From assembly GCA_963728145.1 (NCBI GenBank), contig CAVSJA010000004.1:1-64000 (forward strand): a stretch of 64,000 bases of DNA, read 5' to 3'. Within the stretch, counting starts at the first letter, position 1. The number at the start of each line of letters is the position of its first letter. Source of the stretch: CAVSJA01 sp963728145 (GTDB lineage: Bacteria; Bacteroidota; Bacteroidia; Chitinophagales; Chitinophagaceae). The notes under the pieces were generated by a model. The model worked only from the letters and a program-made list of their open reading frames with translations, did no database searches and was not told where the DNA came from. Of this stretch, positions 35,742 through 43,982 are shown one piece after another. Made by a program: the position numbers and the translations under genes.

Positions 35742-36848
35742 TCAACCTTCCACCTGAGTGTTGCGTGTCGAGTGTTGGGTGCCTGCCTGCCGGTCAGGCA
35801 GGTTGAGTGTTTTTTGGGCTGGCGGAAGTGAGGATCTTCCAATTACTAATTCTGGTGTCATCACTCTTTTTTCAAATTGTTTTATTGGTCTCTTGCTTTC
35901 GATCAATTGTAAAAGAAGTTCTGTTGCGGCCTGTCCCATTTCCAATGCAGGTTGGCGTACAACGGTAAGTGAAGGCTCCATCAATTCAACAACATCTGAA
36001 TTGGAAAATCCGGCAAGTGCGATTTCATCGGGTATCTGCATGCCTCTTCTTTTTAATGTCTTGAGGCAACCTGAACTTAGTTTATCGCTGGTGGCAAAGA
36101 TGGCGTCTGGCTTTTGTTTGTTCGTAAATAGATTATTTACTGCTTCCTCAATCTCAGAAAAGATCATCCCGCCGTAAAAACAGTGCTGGACAAGAGAAGG
36201 ATCGTATAAAATATTATTTGCTGCTAAGGCTTCGCGGTATCCCGCTAATCTTTCGATGGTAATTGACAGGAATTCCGAATTGGCTATTGCAGCAATTCTT
36301 TTGTATCCGTTATTGATCAAATGTTCGGTTGCCTCGTAAGCGCCGCGAAAATTATCTACAATTACTGAATGGGTTGTGATCGCATCACTTACCCGGTCAA
36401 AGAATACAATCGGCAATCCTTTTTCGTGCAGGGCTTTCAGGTGGGAAATATCATTTGTCTCAGTGGAAACACTTATAAGCAAGCCATCAACGGAGCGTGA
36501 GGCGAGGTACTGAAGATCCATCACTTCTCTTTCATAAGACTCGCGGCTTTGGGAAATGATCACATTATAGCCACGGTCATAGGCAACCGATTCAATACCA
36601 TTAATGACTTGTGAGAAAAAGCTATTTGCAATCTCACAGACAACGACCCCAATTGACCTGCTTCTTCTTTCTTTTAAACTTAAAGCAATAGGATTTGGCC
36701 GGTAATTCAGCTTTTCCGCGCATTCCAAAACAAGCTTTTTTGTTTCAGGGCTAATCTCATAGCTATCACGTAATGCACGCGAAACCGTAGACGTAGAAAG
36801 TCCAAGGGCCTTAGCTATATCCTTTATGGTAACAGCTTCAAACTTCAT
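35742..36848 (-). CDS. LacI-family transcriptional regulator of the pectin locus
   Basis: A 368-aa repressor. The helix-turn-helix is VTIKDIAKALGLSTSTVSRA (residues 7-26), followed by NYRPNPIALSLKERRSRSIG, the hinge. The periplasmic-binding-type core has VVVCEIANSFFSQVINGIES, VIVDNFRGAYEATEHLINNG and PDAIFATSDKLSSGCLKTLK. Its last 22 residues or so (NLPDRQAGTQHSTRNTQVEG) come from the repeat at 35750-35805, so the natural C-terminus is probably VIGRSSLPP.. It divergently faces susC1; a LacI-type palindrome lies at 37044-37061 in the gap, and matching sites precede susC2 and the GH28 gene. The ligand is likely a galacturonate-derived acid or oligosaccharide. Confidence 0.92.
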   Translation of the reverse strand: MKFEAVTIKDIAKALGLSTSTVSRALRDSYEISPETKKLVLECAEKLNYRPNPIALSLKERRSRSIGVVVCEIANSFFSQVINGIESVAYDRGYNVIISQSRESYEREVMDLQYLASRSVDGLLISVSTETNDISHLKALHEKGLPIVFFDRVSDAITTHSVIVDNFRGAYEATEHLINNGYKRIAAIANSEFLSITIERLAGYREALAANNILYDPSLVQHCFYGGMIFSEIEEAVNNLFTNKQKPDAIFATSDKLSSGCLKTLKRRGMQIPDEIALAGFSNSDVVELMEPSLTVVRQPALEMGQAATELLLQLIESKRPIKQFEKRVMTPELVIGRSSLPPAQKTLNLPDRQAGTQHSTRNTQVEG

Positions 36849-37040
36849 TTGAGGGAGGGCATGACAGGAACTAAAGTTACCATTTTAATCGGAGGTTCCT
36901 CCCGCCGAATTAGGCGGGACGGGAATGACGATTACGTTGACTTAAAGACGCGGTTTTTTGTATAAAATCTTGATCGCACTCATTATTTGATGCAGCATTT
37001 AATTGGTTTTTTTGTCCCACCACTATTGGGTGAAAAAAAT
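36849..37040. other. Gap before susC1: CCCGCC hairpin repeat and AT-rich DNA
   Basis: The left part has CCTCCCGCCGAATTAGGCGG, a hairpin-forming repeat related to those at 2890-2925 and 3608-3637. After that AT-rich sequence leads to the operator at 37044. I see no gene in it. Confidence 0.6.
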
Positions 37041-37043
37041 GGC

Positions 37044-37072
37044 AACGTTATCGGGAACGTTTGCGTAAATAA
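37044..37072. promoter_or_regulatory. LacI-type operator block upstream of susC1
   Basis: AACGTTATCGGGAACGTT (37044-37061) continues into TTGCGTAAATAA. Ungapped alignment with 48621-48650 and 53766-53794 shows the pattern A-A/T-CGTT-N-N-CGG-G/T-A-A/T-CG-A/T-TTGCGTAAATA. The central palindromic half CGTT..CGG..AACG is typical of LacI-family operators. The site is 120 bases from the susC1 start, and on the other side faces the LacI gene itself. Confidence 0.75.
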
Positions 37073-37181
37073 ACTGCTTGTGAATTGAAAAACATATAGA
37101 TATACAAAGTAGCTTTCACAAGAATTATCCTGGTACGATACTATTTTCAATTTTTCTCCTGCCCTCAAAATCGCTTGATGT

Positions 37182-40100
37182 ATGAAAAAAATCTTTCTGC
37201 TGCTATCATTTCTGCTTTGTTTGTTCTGGACCGCTTTCGCTCAAACCAAGGAGATAAAAGGAAAAGTGACTGATGAGGCGGGTTTACCCCTTTCCGGTGC
37301 CAATGTGATGGTGAAAGGTGCCAAAAATGGCGCTCAAACTAATAAGGATGGAGCCTTTAGTTTGACGACGGCTGTAAATGGACCGGTGGAAATCACAATC
37401 TCTTATATGGGTTACAAGGCTCAAACCATTACTTATGGCGGCGAAGCCGAAGTGAGTGTACAATTGCAAAAAGACGCAAATCAATTAGAAGATGTTGTTG
37501 TGATTGGTTATTCATCAATGAAAAGAAAGAACCTTACTGGTTCAGTTTCTTCAATCACTTCAAAGCAATTAAAAGACATTCCCGTTTCATCCGCCGCAGA
37601 AGCGATCCAGGGAAAGCTGGCCGGTGTTCAGGTGACGGCAACTGAAGGTATGCCCGGGGCAGATATTATAGTAAGAGTTCGTGGTGGAAGTTCGATCACC
37701 CAGGACAACACTCCATTATATATCGTCGACGGTGTTCCGGTGGAGAATGCACTGAATGTATTGTCACCACAGGACATCGCATCTATTGACGTATTGAAAG
37801 ATGCAGCAACAACTGCAATTTATGGTGCGAGAGCTGCAAATGGTGTTGTGATCATCACTACCAAAACAGGAAAACCCGGAAGAACGCAGGTAACCTATAA
37901 TGGTTCGTATGGAACCCGGAAGATACCCCAGTTCATGGATGTAATGCAACCCTATGACTTTGTTGTATGGCAATACGAAAGAAGCAGGGGAAACACAACG
38001 GATAGTGCAAGTTTTGCTCAAACCTATGGTGCAACCTGGGCTGAATTGGATAAATATAAGACCACTCCTTTTGTAAACTGGCAAGATGAAGTATTTGGAA
38101 GAACCGCAAAGTTCACCATGCACAATGTTAGCGTGAACGGAGGAAACCAGAATACAACCTTTAATCTTAGTTTAACCTCGAACAAAGAAGACGGATTGCA
38201 GATTGAAACAGGCTTCGAAAGAAAGCTGGTGAATTTCAAACTTGATCATAAGGCAACCGATAAATTGAGAATTGGTTTTACTGCAAGATATCTTGATCAA
38301 ACCATTTTCGGTATTGGTACAACCAACAGTGGTACAAGAGCAACCAACCGTCTTCGACATACAATAAACTACAGGCCTTTTGAACTGGATGTCCCCGGCG
38401 GCGCTATTGATGAATTCGATGAGACCTACTACGCTCTTTCAAGTGGCGCGACCAATCCCGTGATAATGGCTTCGTCCGAATACCGCAGGCAGTATAGCAA
38501 GGGGGTTTACATGACTGGTTATTTTAATTACAGTATCTTAAAGAATCTTACTTTCCGTTCAACTTTTGGATTCGATAACCTGAATGTTCGCACTGATCTT
38601 TTCTTCAGCAAGATCACTTCGACAGCAAGAAATGCCGCATCCTTGCCGGTTGCGTCGATTGGGCAGCAGTACAACTCAACATTAAATAATTCAAATACAC
38701 TTCAGTATTCTGTAGAAAATTATAAAGACCATCATGATTTTACTGTGCTTGTCGGTGAAGAAATTATCGATCAACGCTCCAAGCAGAATTCTATGGAGAC
38801 AAGGTATTTTCCTGCCGATATCACGGCTGAAAAAGCTTTAGCGAATATGGGATTGGGTTCAGCTCCTCCCGGATCATCTCAACCCTTACCAACTTCTTTC
38901 GAGCAACCCCCGGCACGCATTCTATCATTCTTTGGTAGGGTGACTTATGGATATGATGATAAATACCTGGCCACATTCAATCTTCGTGGAGATCGTTCTT
39001 CGAAATTCAGTTCAGAGAATGGAACACTGGTATTCCCTTCAGGCTCTGTAGCATGGAGGTTTACTCGGGAAAAAATGTTTGAGAACAGCAGATGGTTGAA
39101 TGATGGAAAGATCAGGTACGGATATGGTGCTGTAGGAAATAACAGGATCGATAACCTGCTTTACCTGCAATTGTATGGTGTTACCGGTCAGTATGCATTT
39201 AATCACTCTATCTTACCCGGTTTTGCTCCCATCGCGTTAGCTAACCCAGACCTTCGCTGGGAAAAGAATACAACCAGCAACCTGGGTGTGGACCTTTCAA
39301 TGTTCAATAACCGCGTTCAGTTTACTGTTGACGTATATAAAAATACAGCTGAAGATCTTTTGCTTGCGCTGGCAATTCCTCCAACTACGGGATACACTAC
39401 TCAGCTAAAAAATGTAGGTGCTACATCCAACAGGGGAATCGAATTCACGATCGATGCGATCGCGGTTCAGAAAAAAGACTTTACATGGTCATCCAACTTC
39501 AATATTTCGTTCAACAAAAATAAAGTGGAAGCCCTTGGTGGAATTACCGAGCAAACCCGCAACTCAGGCTGGCAGGGAAGTGATGGTGTTGATGATTATA
39601 TAGTGAAAGTTGGAGAACCTGTAGGATTGATGTATGGATTTGTGACCGACGGATTCTATAAACCAGAAGACTTCAGCGGTTACAATGCCGGTACAAATAC
39701 TTACACATTGAAAACAGGCATCGCATTCAACGGCGTATATGGTCAGCCTCGCCCTGGTGATTTGAAATGGAAGGATTTGAATGGAGATGGAACAATTACG
39801 CCGGATGGAGACAGGACAGTAATAGGTAATGCGAATGCAAAATTCACAGGTGGATGGAACAACCAGTTCAGTTACCGGAATTTTGATTTCAGCATTTTCG
39901 TAAATTTCGTTGTTGGCAATGATGTTTACAATGCAAACAAGATCGAGTGGACTGATGGTGCCTTTCCCAATTTGAATACCCTGAATTCTATTAAGAATAG
40001 ATTCACCTTTATTAATTCAAATGGAGAAAGGATTACAGACCTGGTTGAGCTTTCAAAGATGAATTCAAACGCGCAGATCTGGTCACCTGTAAGAGTACAA

Positions 40101-40379
40101 CGTTGGTGGTTGCATTCATGGGCGATCGAGGATGGTTCTTATCTGCGTATCAACAATATCACACTAGGTTATACTTTGCCAAAATCTTTGATGAGCAAAG
40201 TAAAGATTTCCAATTTCAGAATTTTTACGACAGTAAACAATCTGCATACGTTTACCAATTATTCCGGATATGATCCGGATGTAACAGCAAGAAGATCTGA
40301 TCCCCTGACACCGGGTGTCGATTTCGCTGCATATCCACGTTCCAGAACATGGGTATTTGGATTAAACGTAACCTTTTAA
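37182..40379 (+). CDS. susC: SusC-type TonB-linked outer membrane transporter, pair 1
   Basis: A 1065-aa outer membrane importer. After the signal peptide (MKKIFLLLSFLLCLFWTAFA) comes the carboxypeptidase-regulatory-like domain (IKGKVTDEAGLPLSGANVMV), then the SusC signature LEDVVVIGYSSMKRKNLTGS at residues about 103-122, and the plug (SSITQDNTPLYIVDGVPVEN, DVLKDAATTAIYGARAANGV). The barrel ends in WVFGLNVTF. With the SusD 22 bases downstream it would import oligosaccharides cut from pectin at the surface. It follows the LacI-type operator at 37044-37072. Sequence of the two SusC proteins (1065 and 993 aa) differs enough to suggest different oligosaccharides. Confidence 0.95.
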   Translation: MKKIFLLLSFLLCLFWTAFAQTKEIKGKVTDEAGLPLSGANVMVKGAKNGAQTNKDGAFSLTTAVNGPVEITISYMGYKAQTITYGGEAEVSVQLQKDANQLEDVVVIGYSSMKRKNLTGSVSSITSKQLKDIPVSSAAEAIQGKLAGVQVTATEGMPGADIIVRVRGGSSITQDNTPLYIVDGVPVENALNVLSPQDIASIDVLKDAATTAIYGARAANGVVIITTKTGKPGRTQVTYNGSYGTRKIPQFMDVMQPYDFVVWQYERSRGNTTDSASFAQTYGATWAELDKYKTTPFVNWQDEVFGRTAKFTMHNVSVNGGNQNTTFNLSLTSNKEDGLQIETGFERKLVNFKLDHKATDKLRIGFTARYLDQTIFGIGTTNSGTRATNRLRHTINYRPFELDVPGGAIDEFDETYYALSSGATNPVIMASSEYRRQYSKGVYMTGYFNYSILKNLTFRSTFGFDNLNVRTDLFFSKITSTARNAASLPVASIGQQYNSTLNNSNTLQYSVENYKDHHDFTVLVGEEIIDQRSKQNSMETRYFPADITAEKALANMGLGSAPPGSSQPLPTSFEQPPARILSFFGRVTYGYDDKYLATFNLRGDRSSKFSSENGTLVFPSGSVAWRFTREKMFENSRWLNDGKIRYGYGAVGNNRIDNLLYLQLYGVTGQYAFNHSILPGFAPIALANPDLRWEKNTTSNLGVDLSMFNNRVQFTVDVYKNTAEDLLLALAIPPTTGYTTQLKNVGATSNRGIEFTIDAIAVQKKDFTWSSNFNISFNKNKVEALGGITEQTRNSGWQGSDGVDDYIVKVGEPVGLMYGFVTDGFYKPEDFSGYNAGTNTYTLKTGIAFNGVYGQPRPGDLKWKDLNGDGTITPDGDRTVIGNANAKFTGGWNNQFSYRNFDFSIFVNFVVGNDVYNANKIEWTDGAFPNLNTLNSIKNRFTFINSNGERITDLVELSKMNSNAQIWSPVRVQRWWLHSWAIEDGSYLRINNITLGYTLPKSLMSKVKISNFRIFTTVNNLHTFTNYSGYDPDVTARRSDPLTPGVDFAAYPRSRTWVFGLNVTF

Positions 40380-40401
40380 ATCAAGCACAAAACGATTCCA
40401 T

Positions 40402-42264
40402 ATGGGAAATAAAGTTTTAAAGTTCATTGCAGGTGCTCTAATAGTTTTCGCCCTGTTTGTATCAATCGCCGGATGTAAGAAATTCACCGAGGTTGAGCCT
40501 AAATCACAATACAGCATTGCGCAGGCCTTTGCCGATGTTGGTAGTGCTACCAACGCGCTTATTGGCGCTTATGATGAATTGATGGGTGATAACGGATACG
40601 GGATCCGGATAAGCATGTATTATCCTTACGACACTGATGAAGGAATTGTAACTGGGAATATAGATAATGGCAGAAGGGGCGTTGGAAGATACCAGCTATT
40701 ACTGACCAATTCAGAGATTTCCAATCCATTCCGCCAATTATACCGTGGATTGGAAAAAACCAATCTCTGTATTGAGCAGATACCATTGATGAGTCAATAC
40801 ACGAATGGTTCCGACGCCGACAAAGCACAATTGAGACGAATGCATGGTGAAGCATTAACATTGCGAGCTCAATACTTGTACGAACTAGTCAGGAACTGGG
40901 GTGATGTACCTGCTCCAATGATCCCATCCTACAAGCAATCTGATCTCTTCATTCCTCCGACGAACCGTGACTCTACCCTGGATCTCTTGCTCGCTGATCT
41001 TGCGATTGCAAAAGACCTTGTTCCCTGGAGAACAGAAGCTGGGCCCAGGAATGAAAGAATTACAAAAGGAGCTATAAAAGCATTGAGAGCAAGAATTGCG
41101 CTTGCACGTGGAGGTTATTCCCTGCGCAGCAATGGACAAATGGAGCGTCGCGCTGATTACCTGAACTATTACCAGATCGCCAAAACGGAATGTGAAGAAT
41201 TGATGGCGAGAAGAGATCAACATACACTGAATCCTAGCTTTGAAGCCATTTGGAGAAACGTTACTTCATTTGTTTATGATCCTTTTGGAGAAATACTTTT
41301 TGAAATAGGTGCGGGAGGTGGGAACTCCAATAGCGATAGCCGGATGGGCAATTACGATGGACCGAACCTGAGTAATCTATCCCGTTATGGCGCGGGTGGC
41401 GGTGGCACAGCTATGCTGCCGAATTATTTTTATGCTTTTGATTCTGTAGACAGGCGCAGAGATGTAACCATTGCCTGGTATCGCGTTAATACCACTACTA
41501 CTCCTGCAGTTTATAATGTTAAAAGTATTAACTCAGTTGGAAGCCTAAACGCCGGTAAATATCGCCGTGACTGGCGCGTTCCATTGTTACCGGGAACGGT
41601 ATTGAATGTCGGATATAATTGGGTAATGATCCGATTCTCGGATGTATTGCTGATGTACGCAGAAGCAGTGAATGAGATCAATGGAGGTCCAACAGCTGAA
41701 GCAATTGCAGCGTTCGAGGAAGTACGCAAAAGAGCCTATGCAGGTAACACGGGTTTGATTGGCGTAACGCCCACAGATAAGGATGGATTCTTCAATGCAG
41801 TGGAGAATGAAAGATATCTTGAATTCGGAAATGAAGGAATACGCAAGTACGATCTGTTAAGATGGAATTTGCTTGCAGCAAAAATTGCGGAGGCAAGAAC
41901 AAAAATCCAGCAGATCCGTGATCGGGTTGCTCCTTATACTTATGTACCACAATTCGTATGGTACAAAAATGTTGGTGAAGAAGTTGTTTACTATACTTCA
42001 TGGGATTCAACTGGAAAATTGCCATTCTGGAAACCCACGCAAAATCCCCCAGCTGGCACCACTCAAACAGGTACAGCGCCTCCAATTGCAAAATGGTTAC
42101 GAGTAAACTGGGCACAGCAATTGACCACAAACCAGATTGATGGACTTCCATTATGGCAGGGCATTGCTTCATTCTTTACACCAGGTAAAAGTGAATTATT
42201 TCCCTATGATCAGGCAACATTGGCTTCTTACCAGGGGAAACTGAAACAAAATCCCGGGTATTAG
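40402..42264 (+). CDS. susD: SusD-like surface glycan-binding lipoprotein, pair 1
   Basis: A 620-aa lipoprotein with Cys25 in FVSIAGCKKFTEVEPK as the lipidation site. The tetratricopeptide-like core includes LRAQYLYELVRNWGDVPAPM and RIALARGGYSLRSNGQMERR. The C-terminal RagB/SusD domain includes VMIRFSDVLLMYAEAVNEIN and NAVENERYLEFGNEGIRKYD. It caps the SusC barrel to deliver oligosaccharides. It ends with TLASYQGKLKQNPGY, as usual for the family. An intrinsic terminator is 30 bases after the stop. Confidence 0.95.
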   Translation: MGNKVLKFIAGALIVFALFVSIAGCKKFTEVEPKSQYSIAQAFADVGSATNALIGAYDELMGDNGYGIRISMYYPYDTDEGIVTGNIDNGRRGVGRYQLLLTNSEISNPFRQLYRGLEKTNLCIEQIPLMSQYTNGSDADKAQLRRMHGEALTLRAQYLYELVRNWGDVPAPMIPSYKQSDLFIPPTNRDSTLDLLLADLAIAKDLVPWRTEAGPRNERITKGAIKALRARIALARGGYSLRSNGQMERRADYLNYYQIAKTECEELMARRDQHTLNPSFEAIWRNVTSFVYDPFGEILFEIGAGGGNSNSDSRMGNYDGPNLSNLSRYGAGGGGTAMLPNYFYAFDSVDRRRDVTIAWYRVNTTTTPAVYNVKSINSVGSLNAGKYRRDWRVPLLPGTVLNVGYNWVMIRFSDVLLMYAEAVNEINGGPTAEAIAAFEEVRKRAYAGNTGLIGVTPTDKDGFFNAVENERYLEFGNEGIRKYDLLRWNLLAAKIAEARTKIQQIRDRVAPYTYVPQFVWYKNVGEEVVYYTSWDSTGKLPFWKPTQNPPAGTTQTGTAPPIAKWLRVNWAQQLTTNQIDGLPLWQGIASFFTPGKSELFPYDQATLASYQGKLKQNPGY

Positions 42265-42295
42265 CATACGAGAGTTACTGTTAATTTTTGAAGAT

Positions 42296-42323
42296 AAGGC
42301 TGCAGAAGTGCAGCCTTGTTTTT
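42296..42323 (+). terminator. Intrinsic terminator after susD1
   Basis: AAGGCTGCA and TGCAGCCTT form a perfect nine-bp stem around GAAG, followed by GTTTTT. It separates susCD1 from the pectate lyase gene, so the lyase must have its own promoter or depend on readthrough. Confidence 0.9.
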
Positions 42324-42325
42324 AA

Positions 42326-42372
42326 GTTGTGAATGGTGAATGGTCAATGGTGAATAGTGAATGGTGAATGGT
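42326..42372. repeat. Array of GAATGGTGA-type 8-9-bp units
   Basis: GTGAATGGTGAATGGTCAATG and variants repeat in direct order between the susD1 terminator and the pectate lyase gene. No inverted partner is seen. Confidence 0.8.
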
Positions 42373-42500
42373 GCATTATAATAATTAGAACCTTAATTCC
42401 GGCAGGGACTTCCCCCCTCTCTGCTCGCAGAGAGGGGACGGGGGTGAGTCAACAGAAAATCCGGGTATTAGCAATTCTGAAGAATCTTGAGAGAATAATT

Positions 42501-43943
42501 ATGTATAAAATCATCTCCATATTACTTTGTTATACTTGCATTGGCCTCAGCTCATGCGGTCAATCGAAGAAAGTTATTAGTACAGCAAGCGAACCTGAAA
42601 ATGCAATCGCCTTCCCCGGTGCGGAAGGGTTTGGAAAATATACTACAGGTGGAAGAGGAGGAAAAGTTTTCATCGTAACCAATCTTAATGATAATGGTCC
42701 AGGTAGTTTCAGGGATGCCGCAGAGGCAAATGTTCCAAGGATAATAGTTTTCGCAGTTTCTGGTAACATTCATCTTGAAAAATCAATTTCGATCAAAGGC
42801 AATGCAACAATTGCGGGGCATTCGGCTCCGGGAGCTGGAATTTGTATCGCAGATAAATCTGTTCAATTGGGAGGAGATAATATTATTTTAAGGTATATGC
42901 GCTTTCGGTTGGGCGATAAATGGCAAAGGCAAAAAGGGATGGTTGACGGAAGCGGGAGCGAAGATGCATTCAGTGGGGGAGGGAAAAAACATATCATCAT
43001 CGATCATTGCAGTTTTAGTTGGAGCAATGATGAGTGTTTCTCTGTTTATGGTGGAGATAGTACAACGCTTCAATGGAATCTTATTTCTGAGCCACTGAAC
43101 TATTCTTATCATTTTGAAGAAGGAGACAAGGATTATGAGCGACATGGTTACGGCGGTATATGGGGAGGAATTCATTTGAGTGCTCATCATAATCTATTTG
43201 CGCATTGCGTAAGCAGAAATCCAAGGTTTAATGGTACAAGGCTTGGAGCTGCGCAGGAATTTGTTGATTATCGAAATAACGTGATTTATAACTGGGGTGG
43301 AAATAATGTATACGGAGGTGAAGCCGGGTTATATAATATTGTAAACAATTATTACAAATACGGACCTTCTACAAATAATAATGTTCGGTTCAGGATTGTA
43401 AACCCATCAAAAACAGAAACTCTTCCTTTTGGCAAATATTTTGTCGCTGGCAATTATGTTGATGGATCAGAAGAAATGACCAATAACAATTACCTCGGAA
43501 TTCATTTAGGAAATGGTGGAACTGAAGCCGATAAAAAAAATGCGGTTCAGAATAAAGAATTTGAAACAGAAAAAATATCAGCACAAAACGCAATGCAGTC
43601 ATTTGAAGATGTATTGAGAACAGCAGGTGCAAGTTTTAAAAGAGATACGTTAGATGAAAGGATTATCAACGATGTAAAAAACAGAACCGGAAGAATTATT
43701 GACGTACAGGGAGGCTATCCTCACGGCTCTCCTTTTGAAATAACTGTAAATGCATGGCCTGCCTTGAAATCGGGAACTTCATCCGTCGATACAGATAAAG
43801 ACGGTATGCCCGATGATTGGGAAAAAAAGAATGGACTGAACCATTTGGATCCTGCAGACGCAGCGGGGCATAAATTGCATAAGCAATACACAAATATTGA
43901 AGTTTATCTCAATAGTCTCCTGCCTTTGCCAAAGTCGCATTGA
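42501..43943 (+). CDS. Pectate lyase, PL1-like, surface lipoprotein
   Basis: A 480-aa lipoprotein; lipobox LSSC gives Cys19 as the anchor. The parallel beta-helix begins AIAFPGAEGFGKYTTGGRGG (residues about 33-52), continues VTNLNDNGPGSFRDAAEANV and NATIAGHSAPGAGICI, and the active region has IIIDHCSFSWSNDECFSVYG and AHCVSRNPRFNGTR, as in Bacteroidota PL1 lyases. The C-terminus carries DTDKDGMPDDWEKKNGLNHL, a calcium-binding thrombospondin-type-3-like segment. It cleaves polygalacturonate by beta-elimination at the cell surface. The frame opens to 42357 but the upstream part is the repeat and GT-rich DNA, so the ATG at 42501 was chosen. It follows the terminator of susD1. Confidence 0.9.
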   Translation: MYKIISILLCYTCIGLSSCGQSKKVISTASEPENAIAFPGAEGFGKYTTGGRGGKVFIVTNLNDNGPGSFRDAAEANVPRIIVFAVSGNIHLEKSISIKGNATIAGHSAPGAGICIADKSVQLGGDNIILRYMRFRLGDKWQRQKGMVDGSGSEDAFSGGGKKHIIIDHCSFSWSNDECFSVYGGDSTTLQWNLISEPLNYSYHFEEGDKDYERHGYGGIWGGIHLSAHHNLFAHCVSRNPRFNGTRLGAAQEFVDYRNNVIYNWGGNNVYGGEAGLYNIVNNYYKYGPSTNNNVRFRIVNPSKTETLPFGKYFVAGNYVDGSEEMTNNNYLGIHLGNGGTEADKKNAVQNKEFETEKISAQNAMQSFEDVLRTAGASFKRDTLDERIINDVKNRTGRIIDVQGGYPHGSPFEITVNAWPALKSGTSSVDTDKDGMPDDWEKKNGLNHLDPADAAGHKLHKQYTNIEVYLNSLLPLPKSH

Positions 43944-43982
43944 TGCGAACAGGTTTTTGATCCGCCCCCTTAATTTAGAGTT

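Noticed and set aside
36983..37168. Minus-strand frame of 61 codons in the susC1 promoter gap
   Set aside because: It crosses the operator block and has no start signal or recognisable content.
42357..42500. 48-codon N-terminal extension of the pectate lyase
   Set aside because: The extension is encoded by repeat and GC-rich non-coding DNA, and the ATG at 42501 starts a normal lipoprotein signal.
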